Origin: Candidatus Parcubacteria bacterium
GTDB lineage: Bacteria; Patescibacteriota; Minisyncoccia; Phycocordibacterales; Zambryskibacteraceae
NCBI GenBank assembly: GCA_019661895.1
Contig: JAIFWO010000003.1
Location: 1-37,902, forward strand
Length of the DNA: 37,902 bases
Reading direction: 5' to 3'
Shown: one piece after another, positions 17,378 to 25,766 of the stretch
How positions within the stretch are numbered: the stretch's first letter is position 1
How the letters are laid out: every line of letters starts with the position of its first letter
Made by a program: the position numbers and the translations under genes
The notes under the pieces: model-generated
Database searches by the model: none
Seen by the model: the letters and a program-made list of their open reading frames with translations, nothing else
Told to the model about the DNA's origin: nothing

Positions 17378-19996
17378 ATGGCTAAGAATAATCAAGACAA
17401 GATCATTGTCCGCGGCGCCCGCACGCACAATCTCAAGAATATTACCGTTGAGATGCCGCGCAATGCCATGATCGCCATCACAGGACTCTCAGGAAGTGGA
17501 AAGTCGTCTTTGGCCTTCGACACTATTTTTGCCGAGGGACAGAGACGCTACGTCGAGTCGCTATCTTCATACGCGCGGCAGTTCTTGCACCAGATGCAGA
17601 AGCCAGATGTAGACGAAATTATCGGCCTCTCTCCCGCTATCTCTATCGATCAGAAGAGCCGCTCCAATAACCCTCGCTCAACGGTGGCGACTATTACCGA
17701 AATTTATGACTACTTGCGCATCCTCTATGCGCGCATTGGCAGGCCGCACTGCTTGGTCTGCGGGCAGGAGATCAAGAAACTCTCAAATGAAGAAATTAAA
17801 AACTTCGTGCTCGAGAGAGTGGACGATAAGGCTAAAGAAATACCAAAAGACAAGAAAATTACCCTGCCCACATATGTCGAGATCTTCTCGCCCATTGTCC
17901 GCGGCAGGAAGGGTGAGTACTACCAACTCCTCTACGACCTCTTGGGCAAAGGCTACACGGAGGTCCTGGTGGATGGCGTACGCAAGAACTTGCGCGAGCG
18001 CATTGAGCTTACCAAGACGAAGACCCACTCCATCTCTGTCTTGGTCGACTCCATCAGTTTGAACGAATTTATCACCGACGAGAAGGCGGCCCACGAACGC
18101 CTCTCAGAAGCGATCGAGAAGGCCATCCACGAGTCTGAGGGCCTGCTTGTCATCCGCTTCCGCGATATGGCTGAAGAGCAAAAGCCTGTGAAGGAACGAA
18201 CACCTTCTGAGGAATTCTTGATGTCGGCCAAGTGGGCGTGCCCCAATGACGGCTTCTCCTTCCCGGAGATAGAGCCGCGTCTCTTCTCCTTCAATTCACC
18301 TTACGGCGCCTGCCCAGATTGTAACGGCTTGGGTACCAAGTACTTGTTCGGCAATCAGCCATGTCCGCGCTGCAAGGGCAAACGCTTGCGCGAGGAGGCT
18401 TTGCACGTGCTCATTGGCGGGAAGAATATTGTGGACTTGACCACCTTGTCGATCAAGGATTCTGACGACTTCTTCAAAAAGGTCAAACTTACGCTGCGCG
18501 AGAAGAATATTTCTAAAGTAGTGATAAAGGAGATCTGCTCGCGGCTTGAATTTATGTTGAACGTCGGTATCGAGTATCTCTCGCTCGACCGTCGCGCCCA
18601 TACGCTTTCGGGCGGCGAGGCCCAGCGCATCCGCTTAGCTTCGCAGCTCGGCTCTGGTCTCGTGGGAGCGCTCTATGTCTTAGATGAGCCGACCATTGGT
18701 CTCCACTCTCGCGATAATGGCCGCCTGATCCAAACTCTCCTCAATCTGCGCGACCTCGGCAACACGATCATCGTGGTCGAGCATGATGAGGATACTATCT
18801 ATTCGTCCGACTACATCATTGATATCGGGCCAGGCGCAGGGATACACGGTGGCAAGGTGGTAGTAGCGGATTATCTTGAGCCGCTTTTGACGGCGAAGAG
18901 GAATGATTCGAAGTCTCTGACTCTCTCTTACTTGCGTGACGAAGAGAAGATCGAGGTACCGGAGGAGAGGAGAACTTCAGAGAAGGGTAGTATTCAGATC
19001 CGCGGCGGCAAGATCTTCAACATCAAGCATATGAATGTCGATATACCTTTGGGCAAACTTATTTGCGTTACCGGAGTCTCTGGTTCCGGCAAGTCTTCCT
19101 TTGTCTACGAAATTTTGTACAAAAATTTGCAAGCCCGCCTCGAGAAGCGCTATAGAAGCGCACAGACCTTCAACGCCCAGTCGTTTGCCGGGACAGAGTA
19201 CTTGGGCCGGGCCATCCTCATCGATCAATCAGCCATCGGCCGCACCCCGCGCTCGAACCCGGCCACCTACACGGGCGCCTTCACCTTCATCCGAGAACTC
19301 TTCGCCGAGTCTTCTGAGGCGCGAGCAAGAGGTTGGAAGGCCAATCGCTTCTCCTTCAACGTCAAGGGCGGCCGCTGTGAGACTTGCCAAGGCAATGGAG
19401 TGATCGAGGTGGAGATGCACTTCCTGCCGACCGTCTATGTGCCTTGCGATGTCTGCCAGGGTAAGAGATTCATGAAGGAAACCTTGGAAGTCGAATACAA
19501 GAAGAAAAATATCTTCCAGATCCTCGAGATGACCATCGAGGAGGCACTCAACTTCTTCGAAGACATCCCGGCTATTTATGACAGGCTCAAAGTACTAAAT
19601 GACGTGGGCCTCGGCTATCTTAAGCTTGGCCAGAGCGCCACCACGCTCTCAGGCGGTGAGGCTCAGCGCGTCAAGATTGCTTCCGAGCTCTACCGTCCGC
19701 ACATGCAAAAGACGATCTATATTTTGGACGAGCCGACCATAGGATTGCACTACGCCGACGTCAAACTCTTGATCGAGATCCTCCAGAAGCTTGTTGATAA
19801 AGGCAACACGGTCGTTGTCATCGAACACAATCTTGATTTGGTGAAGAATGCTGACTACGTGCTTGATATTGGCCCGGAGGGAGGCGAAGGAGGAGGGAAG
19901 TTGGTGGCCAAGGGTACTCCGGAAGAAGTCGCCAATACCGATACGCACACAGGAATGTATTTGCGCAAAGCATTGAAGAAAAGTAAGAGAAAATAA
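17378..19996 (+). CDS. uvrA: UvrABC system protein A (shortened)
   Basis: [69 protein letters not shown]; second ABC module [11 protein letters not shown]; zinc module [27 protein letters not shown]. Confidence 0.98.
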   Translation: MAKNNQDKIIVRGARTHNLKNITVEMPRNAMIAITGLSGSGKSSLAFDTIFAEGQRRYVESLSSYARQFLHQMQKPDVDEIIGLSPAISIDQKSRSNNPRSTVATITEIYDYLRILYARIGRPHCLVCGQEIKKLSNEEIKNFVLERVDDKAKEIPKDKKITLPTYVEIFSPIVRGRKGEYYQLLYDLLGKGYTEVLVDGVRKNLRERIELTKTKTHSISVLVDSISLNEFITDEKAAHERLSEAIEKAIHESEGLLVIRFRDMAEEQKPVKERTPSEEFLMSAKWACPNDGFSFPEIEPRLFSFNSPYGACPDCNGLGTKYLFGNQPCPRCKGKRLREEALHVLIGGKNIVDLTTLSIKDSDDFFKKVKLTLREKNISKVVIKEICSRLEFMLNVGIEYLSLDRRAHTLSGGEAQRIRLASQLGSGLVGALYVLDEPTIGLHSRDNGRLIQTLLNLRDLGNTIIVVEHDEDTIYSSDYIIDIGPGAGIHGGKVVVADYLEPLLTAKRNDSKSLTLSYLRDEEKIEVPEERRTSEKGSIQIRGGKIFNIKHMNVDIPLGKLICVTGVSGSGKSSFVYEILYKNLQARLEKRYRSAQTFNAQSFAGTEYLGRAILIDQSAIGRTPRSNPATYTGAFTFIRELFAESSEARARGWKANRFSFNVKGGRCETCQGNGVIEVEMHFLPTVYVPCDVCQGKRFMKETLEVEYKKKNIFQILEMTIEEALNFFEDIPAIYDRLKVLNDVGLGYLKLGQSATTLSGGEAQRVKIASELYRPHMQKTIYILDEPTIGLHYADVKLLIEILQKLVDKGNTVVVIEHNLDLVKNADYVLDIGPEGGEGGGKLVAKGTPEEVANTDTHTGMYLRKALKKSKRK

Positions 19997-20000
19997 AAGC

Positions 20001-20017
20001 ACCAAGATTACTTGGCG
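20001..20017. terminator. Short hairpin between convergent uvrA and minus-strand ORF
   Basis: CCAAG-ATTA-CTTGG; minus-gene stop codon in the loop. Confidence 0.4.
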
Positions 20018-20199
20018 CTGAGTTTAACCGAGTGGTATGTGGTTGGAGTAATCTGTTGAATCACTTTCCCTTCGTGATCCTTGATTACACCGATGATACG
20101 ATTTGGATCATAGTCGCGAATAATCTCATCGACAGAGCGGAGACTGCCATCTGCCATGCGATTTCTATTCGTAGACCATTGGTTGTTGCCAGCCAACAT
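20008..20199 (-). CDS. Small hypothetical protein (63 aa)
   Basis: MLAGNNQWSTNRNRMADGSLRSVDEIIRDYDPNRIIGVIKDHEGKVIQQITPTTYHSVKLSAK; ORF with plausible start. Confidence 0.5.
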   Translation of the reverse strand: MLAGNNQWSTNRNRMADGSLRSVDEIIRDYDPNRIIGVIKDHEGKVIQQITPTTYHSVKLSAK

Positions 20200-20255
20200 G
20201 AGTGTTTCTCCCGTTGAGTTTGTGCGTTTCCGGCAGATATAGTAAATTACAAATA

Positions 20256-21521
20256 ATGAATAGTCAACCTGCCCGCCATCGCAACGCTCAGGCGTTAGCA
20301 GGCGGGGACCTACAACAACTCGATCTGCCTGATAGCCCCGGAGTGTATTACTTCCTGGGGCCGAAGAAGGAGATATTATACGTGGGCAAGGCCACCTCTC
20401 TTCGTGATAGGGTGAAAAGTTATTTTGCCAAAGACCTTTTAACCGCTCGCGGCCCGCTCCTTGTGAAGATGATAGATGAAGCTGTGTCACTAGATTGGAT
20501 GACCACCGACTCGGTGCTCGAAGCGCTCATCTTCGAGGCCAATCAAATTAAGAAGCACAAGCCTCCTTACAATACCGCTGAGAAGGATAATAAAAGCTTC
20601 AACATGGTCGTGGTAACGGACGAAGATTTCCCACAAATCTTCGTCATGCGCTCACGCAGCGTAGCTCACTGGAATTCGATCTCCAAAGGTTTGAAGCTTT
20701 CTGCCGCCTACGGCCCCTTCCCACATAGTGGAGAATTGCGCGAGGCTTTGAAGATCATTCGCAGGATCTTCCCGTACAGGGACAATAAATGCAAACTCAC
20801 AGGCAAACCCTGCTTCAACGCTCAGATCGGCCTTTGTCCGGGAGTGTGCGCTGGCTGGATGGGCAAGCGCGAGTATAGGAAGCAGGTCAAGCGCATCAAG
20901 CTCTTCTTCGAAGCCAAGAAGACAGAACTCGTTAAAGATCTTGAGAAGGAGATGCATTCGTGTGCCAAGGAAAGGAAGTTTGAAGAGGCCGAGAAGTTCA
21001 AGCGCATGCTCTATGCTCTTGAGCACATCCAGGACATTGCTCTCATCAAGCACGACATGGAGCGCTCCGAGAGTGGAGAATTCCGCATCGAGGCCTATGA
21101 CATCGCTCATCTATCAGGCAAGGAGGCCGTGGGAGTCATGACCGTAGTTGAGGATGGCGAACTTGTCAAAAACCAATACAGAAAATTTAAAATTAAAATC
21201 GATAAAAATGATGACGTTCGTAATTTGCGCGAGGTCTTGGAACGCCGCTTCAACCACCCAGAGTGGAAGTGGCCGCAACTTATTGTCGTCGACGGCGGGG
21301 TGGCTCAGATCAACGCCGCGCAGGAAGTTTTGAAAGAAAAGGGATTCAATATCGATGTCGTCTCAGTGGTAAAGGATAACCATCATAAAGCCAAGGGAGT
21401 AGTTGGCAGTAAGCAGTATGTAGAAAGGTGGGGCAAGTCAATTTTACTCGCTAATTTCGAAGCTCACCGCTTCGCCATTACTTATCACCGCAAACTGCGC
21501 GGCAAAGGCTTCAGGATATAG
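20256..21521 (+). CDS. uvrC: UvrABC system protein C, lacking C-terminal HhH region
   Basis: SPGVYYFLGPKKEILYVGKATSLRDRVKSYF (GIY-YIG); UVR motif region; RNase H-like IEAYDIAHLSGKEAVGVMTV and IVVDGGVAQINAA. Confidence 0.93.
   Translation: MNSQPARHRNAQALAGGDLQQLDLPDSPGVYYFLGPKKEILYVGKATSLRDRVKSYFAKDLLTARGPLLVKMIDEAVSLDWMTTDSVLEALIFEANQIKKHKPPYNTAEKDNKSFNMVVVTDEDFPQIFVMRSRSVAHWNSISKGLKLSAAYGPFPHSGELREALKIIRRIFPYRDNKCKLTGKPCFNAQIGLCPGVCAGWMGKREYRKQVKRIKLFFEAKKTELVKDLEKEMHSCAKERKFEEAEKFKRMLYALEHIQDIALIKHDMERSESGEFRIEAYDIAHLSGKEAVGVMTVVEDGELVKNQYRKFKIKIDKNDDVRNLREVLERRFNHPEWKWPQLIVVDGGVAQINAAQEVLKEKGFNIDVVSVVKDNHHKAKGVVGSKQYVERWGKSILLANFEAHRFAITYHRKLRGKGFRI
20268..20308. repeat. GC-rich palindromic element, copy B (in-frame at N-terminus of uvrC)
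   Basis: CCTGCCCGCCATCGCAACGCTCAGGCGTTAGCAGGCGGGGA; encodes PARHRNAQALAGG directly after MNSQ. Confidence 0.85.
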
Positions 21522-21533
21522 TATAATTTCCGC

Positions 21534-22418
21534 ATGCGTGTAGCAGTCTTACGTGGCGGACCATCTGCCAACTATGAAGAGTCGCTGGCCACAGGCGAGC
21601 ATGTGCTTAAGATCTTGCGCGGAGAGCCGGAGCGCTACGAACTGCTTGATATTTTCATCTCCCGAGACGGGCAGTGGCACAAGCGCGGCGTGGCTATAAA
21701 GCCAGAGGACCTTCTCCTCCATGTCGACACCGTCTTCAACGCCCTCCACGGCTCATATGGAGCCAGTGGTGAGGTGCAGCAGTTCTTATCTGCCCATGCC
21801 ATTCCTTACACTGGCACGGATGCCGTTAATTCCGCTCTCGCTCTCCAGCAACACTTGGTGCGGGAGCGCCTCGCGAGCGAGGGTCTTAGGCTGCCGCGGC
21901 ATGTGGTGCTTGAGGGCCGGGTAACTTTGTCTGATGTACACAAACTTTTCAGAAGCTTTATGTACCCTATGACCGTCATGCCGGTGAGAGATGGCACTCT
22001 GTTTGGCAAGCGGGTGGTGAAGAGCTTCAATGATCTCACTGAGGCCATCGCGGAAGCCTTCCACCACTCCTCGCAAGTGATGGTCGAGGAATCTGTCCGC
22101 GGCAAGGAAGTGGACTGCGGGATCATAGAGAACATTCGCGGCGAGAAGTTGTATGCCCTCCTGCCGCATCCGCACTTGAGTACGGAGCAGAATAAGCTGG
22201 TCGAGAATATGGCTCGCCAGGCTCACTCGGCACTTGGCCTCAGGCATTATTCCTCCTCGCACTTCGTCATCACTCCTCGAGGCAATATTTATATCGTCGG
22301 CACCACCCCGCATCCGGAGTTGCATGAGAATTCTCCTTTCGTCGAGTCGCTCCAGTCCGTTGGTATGACTCCTCGGGAGTGCGTGACGCATCTTATCAAC
22401 CTCGCGCTAGAAAAATAA
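21534..22418 (+). CDS. D-alanine--D-alanine ligase-like ATP-grasp protein (degenerate)
   Basis: MRVAVLRGGPSANYEESLATGEHVLKIL, FNALHGSYGASGEVQQFLSAHAIPYTGTDAVNSALALQQHLVRERLASEGL match Ddl N-terminal half. Confidence 0.8.
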   Translation: MRVAVLRGGPSANYEESLATGEHVLKILRGEPERYELLDIFISRDGQWHKRGVAIKPEDLLLHVDTVFNALHGSYGASGEVQQFLSAHAIPYTGTDAVNSALALQQHLVRERLASEGLRLPRHVVLEGRVTLSDVHKLFRSFMYPMTVMPVRDGTLFGKRVVKSFNDLTEAIAEAFHHSSQVMVEESVRGKEVDCGIIENIRGEKLYALLPHPHLSTEQNKLVENMARQAHSALGLRHYSSSHFVITPRGNIYIVGTTPHPELHENSPFVESLQSVGMTPRECVTHLINLALEK

Positions 22419-23045
22419 ATGCAGCAAATAGGTCAAGGTTATTACTACACGGTATACGATCTTCTAAATGGCCGGGTTTTGAAGCGGGTCACAGGCCATC
22501 GCCACAGACTTAAAAAGTTACTCGCTTGGTATGGCAAAACTCGGTCAGCTAGGCTGCGAATCATTGCGTTTTATCCGCGCCAGATCCTAAAGGACCGCCG
22601 TTCGCTCCGGCTCTCAGCCAAAACTTACGAAATTAACCCGGAGATCTTCGGCAATCCTAAATTCCTCAATCAGCTTGAATACGAGCAAGATAAGGCTATA
22701 ACTCTTGAGGATTATTTTGAAAGTCACACCTTCGAGGAGAATAAATTAGCTTTCAACGATTATCCGAATTTAGTAAAAATCCTTTGGGTACATGGTCTCT
22801 CAGACACTGTATTCAACTTCACCAGGAATACGGGTATCTCACTACAGACAAATAAGCTCCTCTATATCGACTTCAATGAATTTAGCCAGAAAAAGGATAA
22901 AGTGCGCAGATGCATTGAAACTAAAAAGTGGCGGACACAGAAATCTCTGCGAGATATGCAGGAAGGGGAGTTGAAGGATTATATTATCAAAAGGATCGAA
23001 GCCGAATTGACTCTAGAGAAACTCGAAGAACTCTGGCCAAAATAA
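22419..23045 (+). CDS. Hypothetical protein, possible kinase-like fold
   Basis: GQGYYYTVYDLLNGRVLKRV glycine-loop-like start, later HGLSDTVFNFTRN and LLYIDFNEF; abuts the Ddl-like gene. Confidence 0.5.
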   Translation: MQQIGQGYYYTVYDLLNGRVLKRVTGHRHRLKKLLAWYGKTRSARLRIIAFYPRQILKDRRSLRLSAKTYEINPEIFGNPKFLNQLEYEQDKAITLEDYFESHTFEENKLAFNDYPNLVKILWVHGLSDTVFNFTRNTGISLQTNKLLYIDFNEFSQKKDKVRRCIETKKWRTQKSLRDMQEGELKDYIIKRIEAELTLEKLEELWPK

Positions 23046-23047
23046 AA

Positions 23048-23088
23048 GCCCGCCCGCTAACGCCTAAGCGTAGCAATGGCGGGCGGGC
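23048..23088. repeat. GC-rich palindromic element, copy C (intergenic, terminator-like)
   Basis: GCCCGCCCGCTAACGCCTAAGCGTAGCAATGGCGGGCGGGC; reverse complement matches copy B (CCCGCCATnGCnACGCTnAGGCGTTAGCnGGCGGG). Confidence 0.88.
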
Positions 23089-23090
23089 AC

Positions 23091-23288
23091 CTAATCTTTG
23101 TTGGCTGGCGCGTGAGATTGCTTGCTGAATGCATACAGACGTTTAGCTTCTACGTCCACATGAGGAAGTTCCGGCATATTAGGATCTTCACTCGGCGGGC
23201 CGAACATCCAGTTCTTGAGGAGGAGCCAGGCCATGAAAGCCACAGCACCATATCGCATCTCATCGAAATGTTCTGCCAGAAAGTGCAT
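23091..23288 (-). CDS. Small hypothetical protein, possible TM segment
   Basis: MHFLAEHFDEMRYGAVAFMAWLLLKNWMFGPPSEDPNMPELPHVDVEAKRLYAFSKQSHAPANKD. Confidence 0.5.
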   Translation of the reverse strand: MHFLAEHFDEMRYGAVAFMAWLLLKNWMFGPPSEDPNMPELPHVDVEAKRLYAFSKQSHAPANKD

Positions 23289-23345
23289 GAGTAGCCTCCG
23301 TTTGTCTAGCTCAACTATACTATAAAAATAGAGGGGTGCGAGACT

Positions 23346-23612
23346 TTATGCAGTACGCGGCAGACGATCTTCGAGATAGGCGAGACGTCTATCATAATCC
23401 TCGATACGTTCTATAGCTGGCATGATTTCATCAAAACGCTGGTCAATATGTGTCGCGAGCGCCTGCATGGTGCTGTGAACTTCGACTATTTGGTTGTGAA
23501 CATCAGCCAGATCGTTCTTGGTAGCCATCTCCGAGCGCAAGACCACCAAATCGTCTTTGGACGCCATTTTGGCGAACTGCTCATCGAGGTATTTCTTAGT
23601 GTTCTGATCCAT
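23346..23612 (-). CDS. Small coiled-coil hypothetical protein
   Basis: MDQNTKKYLDEQFAKMASKDDLVVLRSEMATKNDLADVHNQIVEVHSTMQALATHIDQRFDEIMPAIERIEDYDRRLAYLEDRL heptad pattern. Confidence 0.6.
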   Translation of the reverse strand: MDQNTKKYLDEQFAKMASKDDLVVLRSEMATKNDLADVHNQIVEVHSTMQALATHIDQRFDEIMPAIERIEDYDRRLAYLEDRLPRTA

Positions 23613-23694
23613 GTGGGTATTGTATCAGACGTCTTACAGTCAGCATACTTGCATAATCTGTGGAGAGCATGTCCTGCCGGATGCGGCATAGTTG

Positions 23695-23768
23695 TGCACC
23701 TTGGAAGGCTCGAACTTCCGACCTCGCGAATGTGAATCGCGCGCTCTAACCAACTGAGCTAAAGGTGC
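23695..23768 (-). tRNA. tRNA-Val(CAC)
   Basis: Reverse complement GCACCTTTAGCTCAGTTGGTTAGAGCGCGCGATTCACATTCGCGAGGTCGGAAGTTCGAGCCTTCCAAGGTGCA folds as cloverleaf; anticodon CAC. Confidence 0.93.
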
Positions 23769-23777
23769 AATAGATTT

Positions 23778-23907
23778 TGTGGTCACGGATAATTTCTTCG
23801 TCGCCACTCAGAAATTTCTGCGACCCCGGCTCGGTATCTCGCACTGTTGCGCTCGATATACCTGCGCCTTCCACAAGCTGAAATCTGCTTCGCAGATCTC
23901 GCGCTTG
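23778..23907 (-). repeat. tRNA-Ala-linked palindromic trailer, copy 1
   Basis: On minus strand directly after tRNA-Ala(GGC): CAAGCGCGAG-ATCTGC-GAA-GCAGAT-TTCA-GCTTGTGGAAG ... GTGACCACA; homologous to copy 2 at 24136-24272. Confidence 0.65.
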
Positions 23908-23978
23908 TGGACCCACGGGGAATCGAACCCCGACCTGTTCCATGCCATGGAACCGTTCTACCACTATACTATGGGCCC
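23908..23978 (-). tRNA. tRNA-Ala(GGC)
   Basis: Reverse complement GGGCCCATAGTATAGTGGTAGAACGGTTCCATGGCATGGAACAGGTCGGGGTTCGATTCCCCGTGGGTCCA; anticodon GGC; G3:U70 pair. Confidence 0.92.
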
Positions 23979-24062
23979 GCTTGAATCGTTATTTTGATTG
24001 ATTTTTTAGGCTTTGTCGAGTATCATTGCAAATTGAAAATTGCGAATCGTAAATTTTCACCT

Positions 24063-24135
24063 GGGCCCTTAGCTTAGTTGGTAGAGCGCCTCATTTGCAA
24101 TGAGGAGGTCACCGGTTCGAATCCGGTAGGGTCCA
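24063..24135 (+). tRNA. tRNA-Ala(TGC)
   Basis: GGGCCCTTAGCTTAGTTGGTAGAGCGCCTCATTTGCAATGAGGAGGTCACCGGTTCGAATCCGGTAGGGTCCA; anticodon TGC; G3:U70 pair. Confidence 0.95.
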
Positions 24136-24272
24136 CAAACACGAAACAATCTGCTAAATGCAGATTTTTCGGTTTGTGGAAGCCGGAGCGCGGCGGCGCG
24201 AGGCGGGCGATCAGAGGATCGTGCCGGCGGAGGCTCGCGGACTTTTGCAGTAGCAAAATAGTTGTGACCACA
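24136..24272 (+). repeat. tRNA-Ala-linked palindromic trailer, copy 2
   Basis: CCACAAAC-CGAAA-AATCTGC-TAAAT-GCAGATT-TTTCG-GTTTGTGG (about 20 bp stem) starting in the tRNA 3' end; ends in GTGACCACA like copy 1. Confidence 0.65.
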
Positions 24273-24359
24273 TGCGGAAGCCGGTTATTCCTGACCACAG
24301 CATTGAATGGCATTTGTCGATGTGCTAGGGTGGCTCTAGACCCCGCACAGGAGAGATGC

Positions 24360-24989
24360 ATGTTGCCCGAAATCGAGTTCAAACATGTTGGCAGTAAAGG
24401 CGACGAACTGTTCTTCACCACCGAGCGTACTCTCGATCGCGTTTTGTCCCAAGGTAACACGGTCTACCTCCGACTCGAGTTACCGGGTATGCACACGTCA
24501 ATCGATGTTTGCTTCCCGACCTGGGGCTTCACCAGGATCCATTGGCGACACTTCCGCCAGGAAGGCATCATGGTCACCGAGCACGATCGACGGAGTGACC
24601 GACGCAAGAAGGTTCCGCAGGATGTGTCGTATCGATTTGGGATGAGGTTAGCTCCCTGGATGTTTGATGGTTGGATCAAGAGAGAGTCTGGCGAGCGCAT
24701 ACCACGCGACGTGACGGCGAATTATGCCGTCCTTGACCAGAGTTTCGGCCACTCCGGCATCTTGATTCGAGTGGCGAGAAAGACAGACAGAGCTAAGGAG
24801 TATCTGGAGCTCTACCATATCGATGATGGCAACGGCTATGAGTTCTGGGATAGGTGGCAAGCGTATTCCAACACCATTCTTCTTACCAGATTCATACCAG
24901 TGAACCCGGAGAATCCTCGACTGTATTGGGAACCAGAATCTCGGACCAAAGTCGAGCCGATCTACACAGAAGCCGCAGCACATTCGTAG
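24360..24989 (+). CDS. Hypothetical protein
   Basis: MLPEIEFKHVGSKGDELFFTTERTL...; AGGAGAG ribosome-binding site; the ORF upstream of this ATG overlaps a tRNA. Confidence 0.6.
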   Translation: MLPEIEFKHVGSKGDELFFTTERTLDRVLSQGNTVYLRLELPGMHTSIDVCFPTWGFTRIHWRHFRQEGIMVTEHDRRSDRRKKVPQDVSYRFGMRLAPWMFDGWIKRESGERIPRDVTANYAVLDQSFGHSGILIRVARKTDRAKEYLELYHIDDGNGYEFWDRWQAYSNTILLTRFIPVNPENPRLYWEPESRTKVEPIYTEAAAHS

Positions 24990-25007
24990 AAGCAGACTGC
25001 ACCAAAC

Positions 25008-25035
25008 AAGCGCCAAATCATCGGCGCTTTTCTTT
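25008..25035 (+). terminator. Intrinsic terminator
   Basis: AAGCGCC-AAATCATC-GGCGCTT followed by TTCTTTT. Confidence 0.8.
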
Positions 25036-25111
25036 TACATTCATTTGACAATTCCTCTAGCTGTGGAAAGCTTAGTGGAGACCACAGCACACACTCACAA
25101 TGGAGCGGAGG

Positions 25112-25633
25112 ATGACTAAACTCGTAAGCTGTATAGCCATGGTGGTCATGCTCGTTCTGCCGCCTAAGACGAAAGATGTGGTGATCAAGGATCTGCCAGA
25201 GGCGGTTGCTACCATCAATCGCTTCCTGGCTCCGGCTACGCCCAATAGGGTGACGAAGATGTCGGTGCGATACCGCTACCTCCTTACGAAGAACCACGAG
25301 GGCGACGAGCTTGTTGCCATGATCTTCGCCATGAAGATCGGCTGCATGGACATCAAGGCTCCTCGCACGCTCTTGGTCACCCTATCTTCGGACATCAAAC
25401 TTCCAGGGCATAAGGAGGGGGAGTGGCACAATGTAAGCACGGGCCGCTCTATGATCTTCCTGGCCTCGCTCAACAGCGCGAGGGGGAGTGGGCACGACTT
25501 CTCTCCCATGCTGCCCCTCATCGAGGATGTCTGCGAGATGGTGATACCTCGCAAGAGAAAAGAGGTTTTTGCCTCTCTCTGGGCCGACAGTACAGAGAAA
25601 CACTTCAAGCTCGACGCTAGATATGCAAACTAA
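25112..25633 (+). CDS. Hypothetical protein with N-terminal hydrophobic segment
   Basis: MTKLVSCIAMVVMLVLPPKTKDVVIKDLPEAV...; GGAGCGGAGG upstream. Confidence 0.55.
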   Translation: MTKLVSCIAMVVMLVLPPKTKDVVIKDLPEAVATINRFLAPATPNRVTKMSVRYRYLLTKNHEGDELVAMIFAMKIGCMDIKAPRTLLVTLSSDIKLPGHKEGEWHNVSTGRSMIFLASLNSARGSGHDFSPMLPLIEDVCEMVIPRKRKEVFASLWADSTEKHFKLDARYAN

Positions 25634-25640
25634 AGGCAAT

Positions 25641-25670
25641 ACGCCACCCGCTAAACGGGTGGTGTTTTTC
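25641..25670 (+). terminator. Intrinsic terminator
   Basis: ACGCCACCCG-CTAAA-CGGGTGGTGT-TTTTC. Confidence 0.85.
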
Positions 25671-25766
25671 TGAAATAGCCTACTGTTGAGCCATATTTTG
25701 CTTGTTTACACCCAAAAATTTTGCTATAATTCCTAGTGTGTGATTATAAGTTTAGCCAAGCTCTTT

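Noticed and set aside
21786-22391. 201-aa minus-strand ORF
   Set aside because: Antisense shadow of the Ddl-like gene; His/Arg-rich composition typical of shadow frames
24078-24359. N-terminal extension of the 24078-24989 ORF
   Set aside because: Overlaps tRNA-Ala(TGC) and its palindromic trailer; a better start with AGGAGAG exists at 24360
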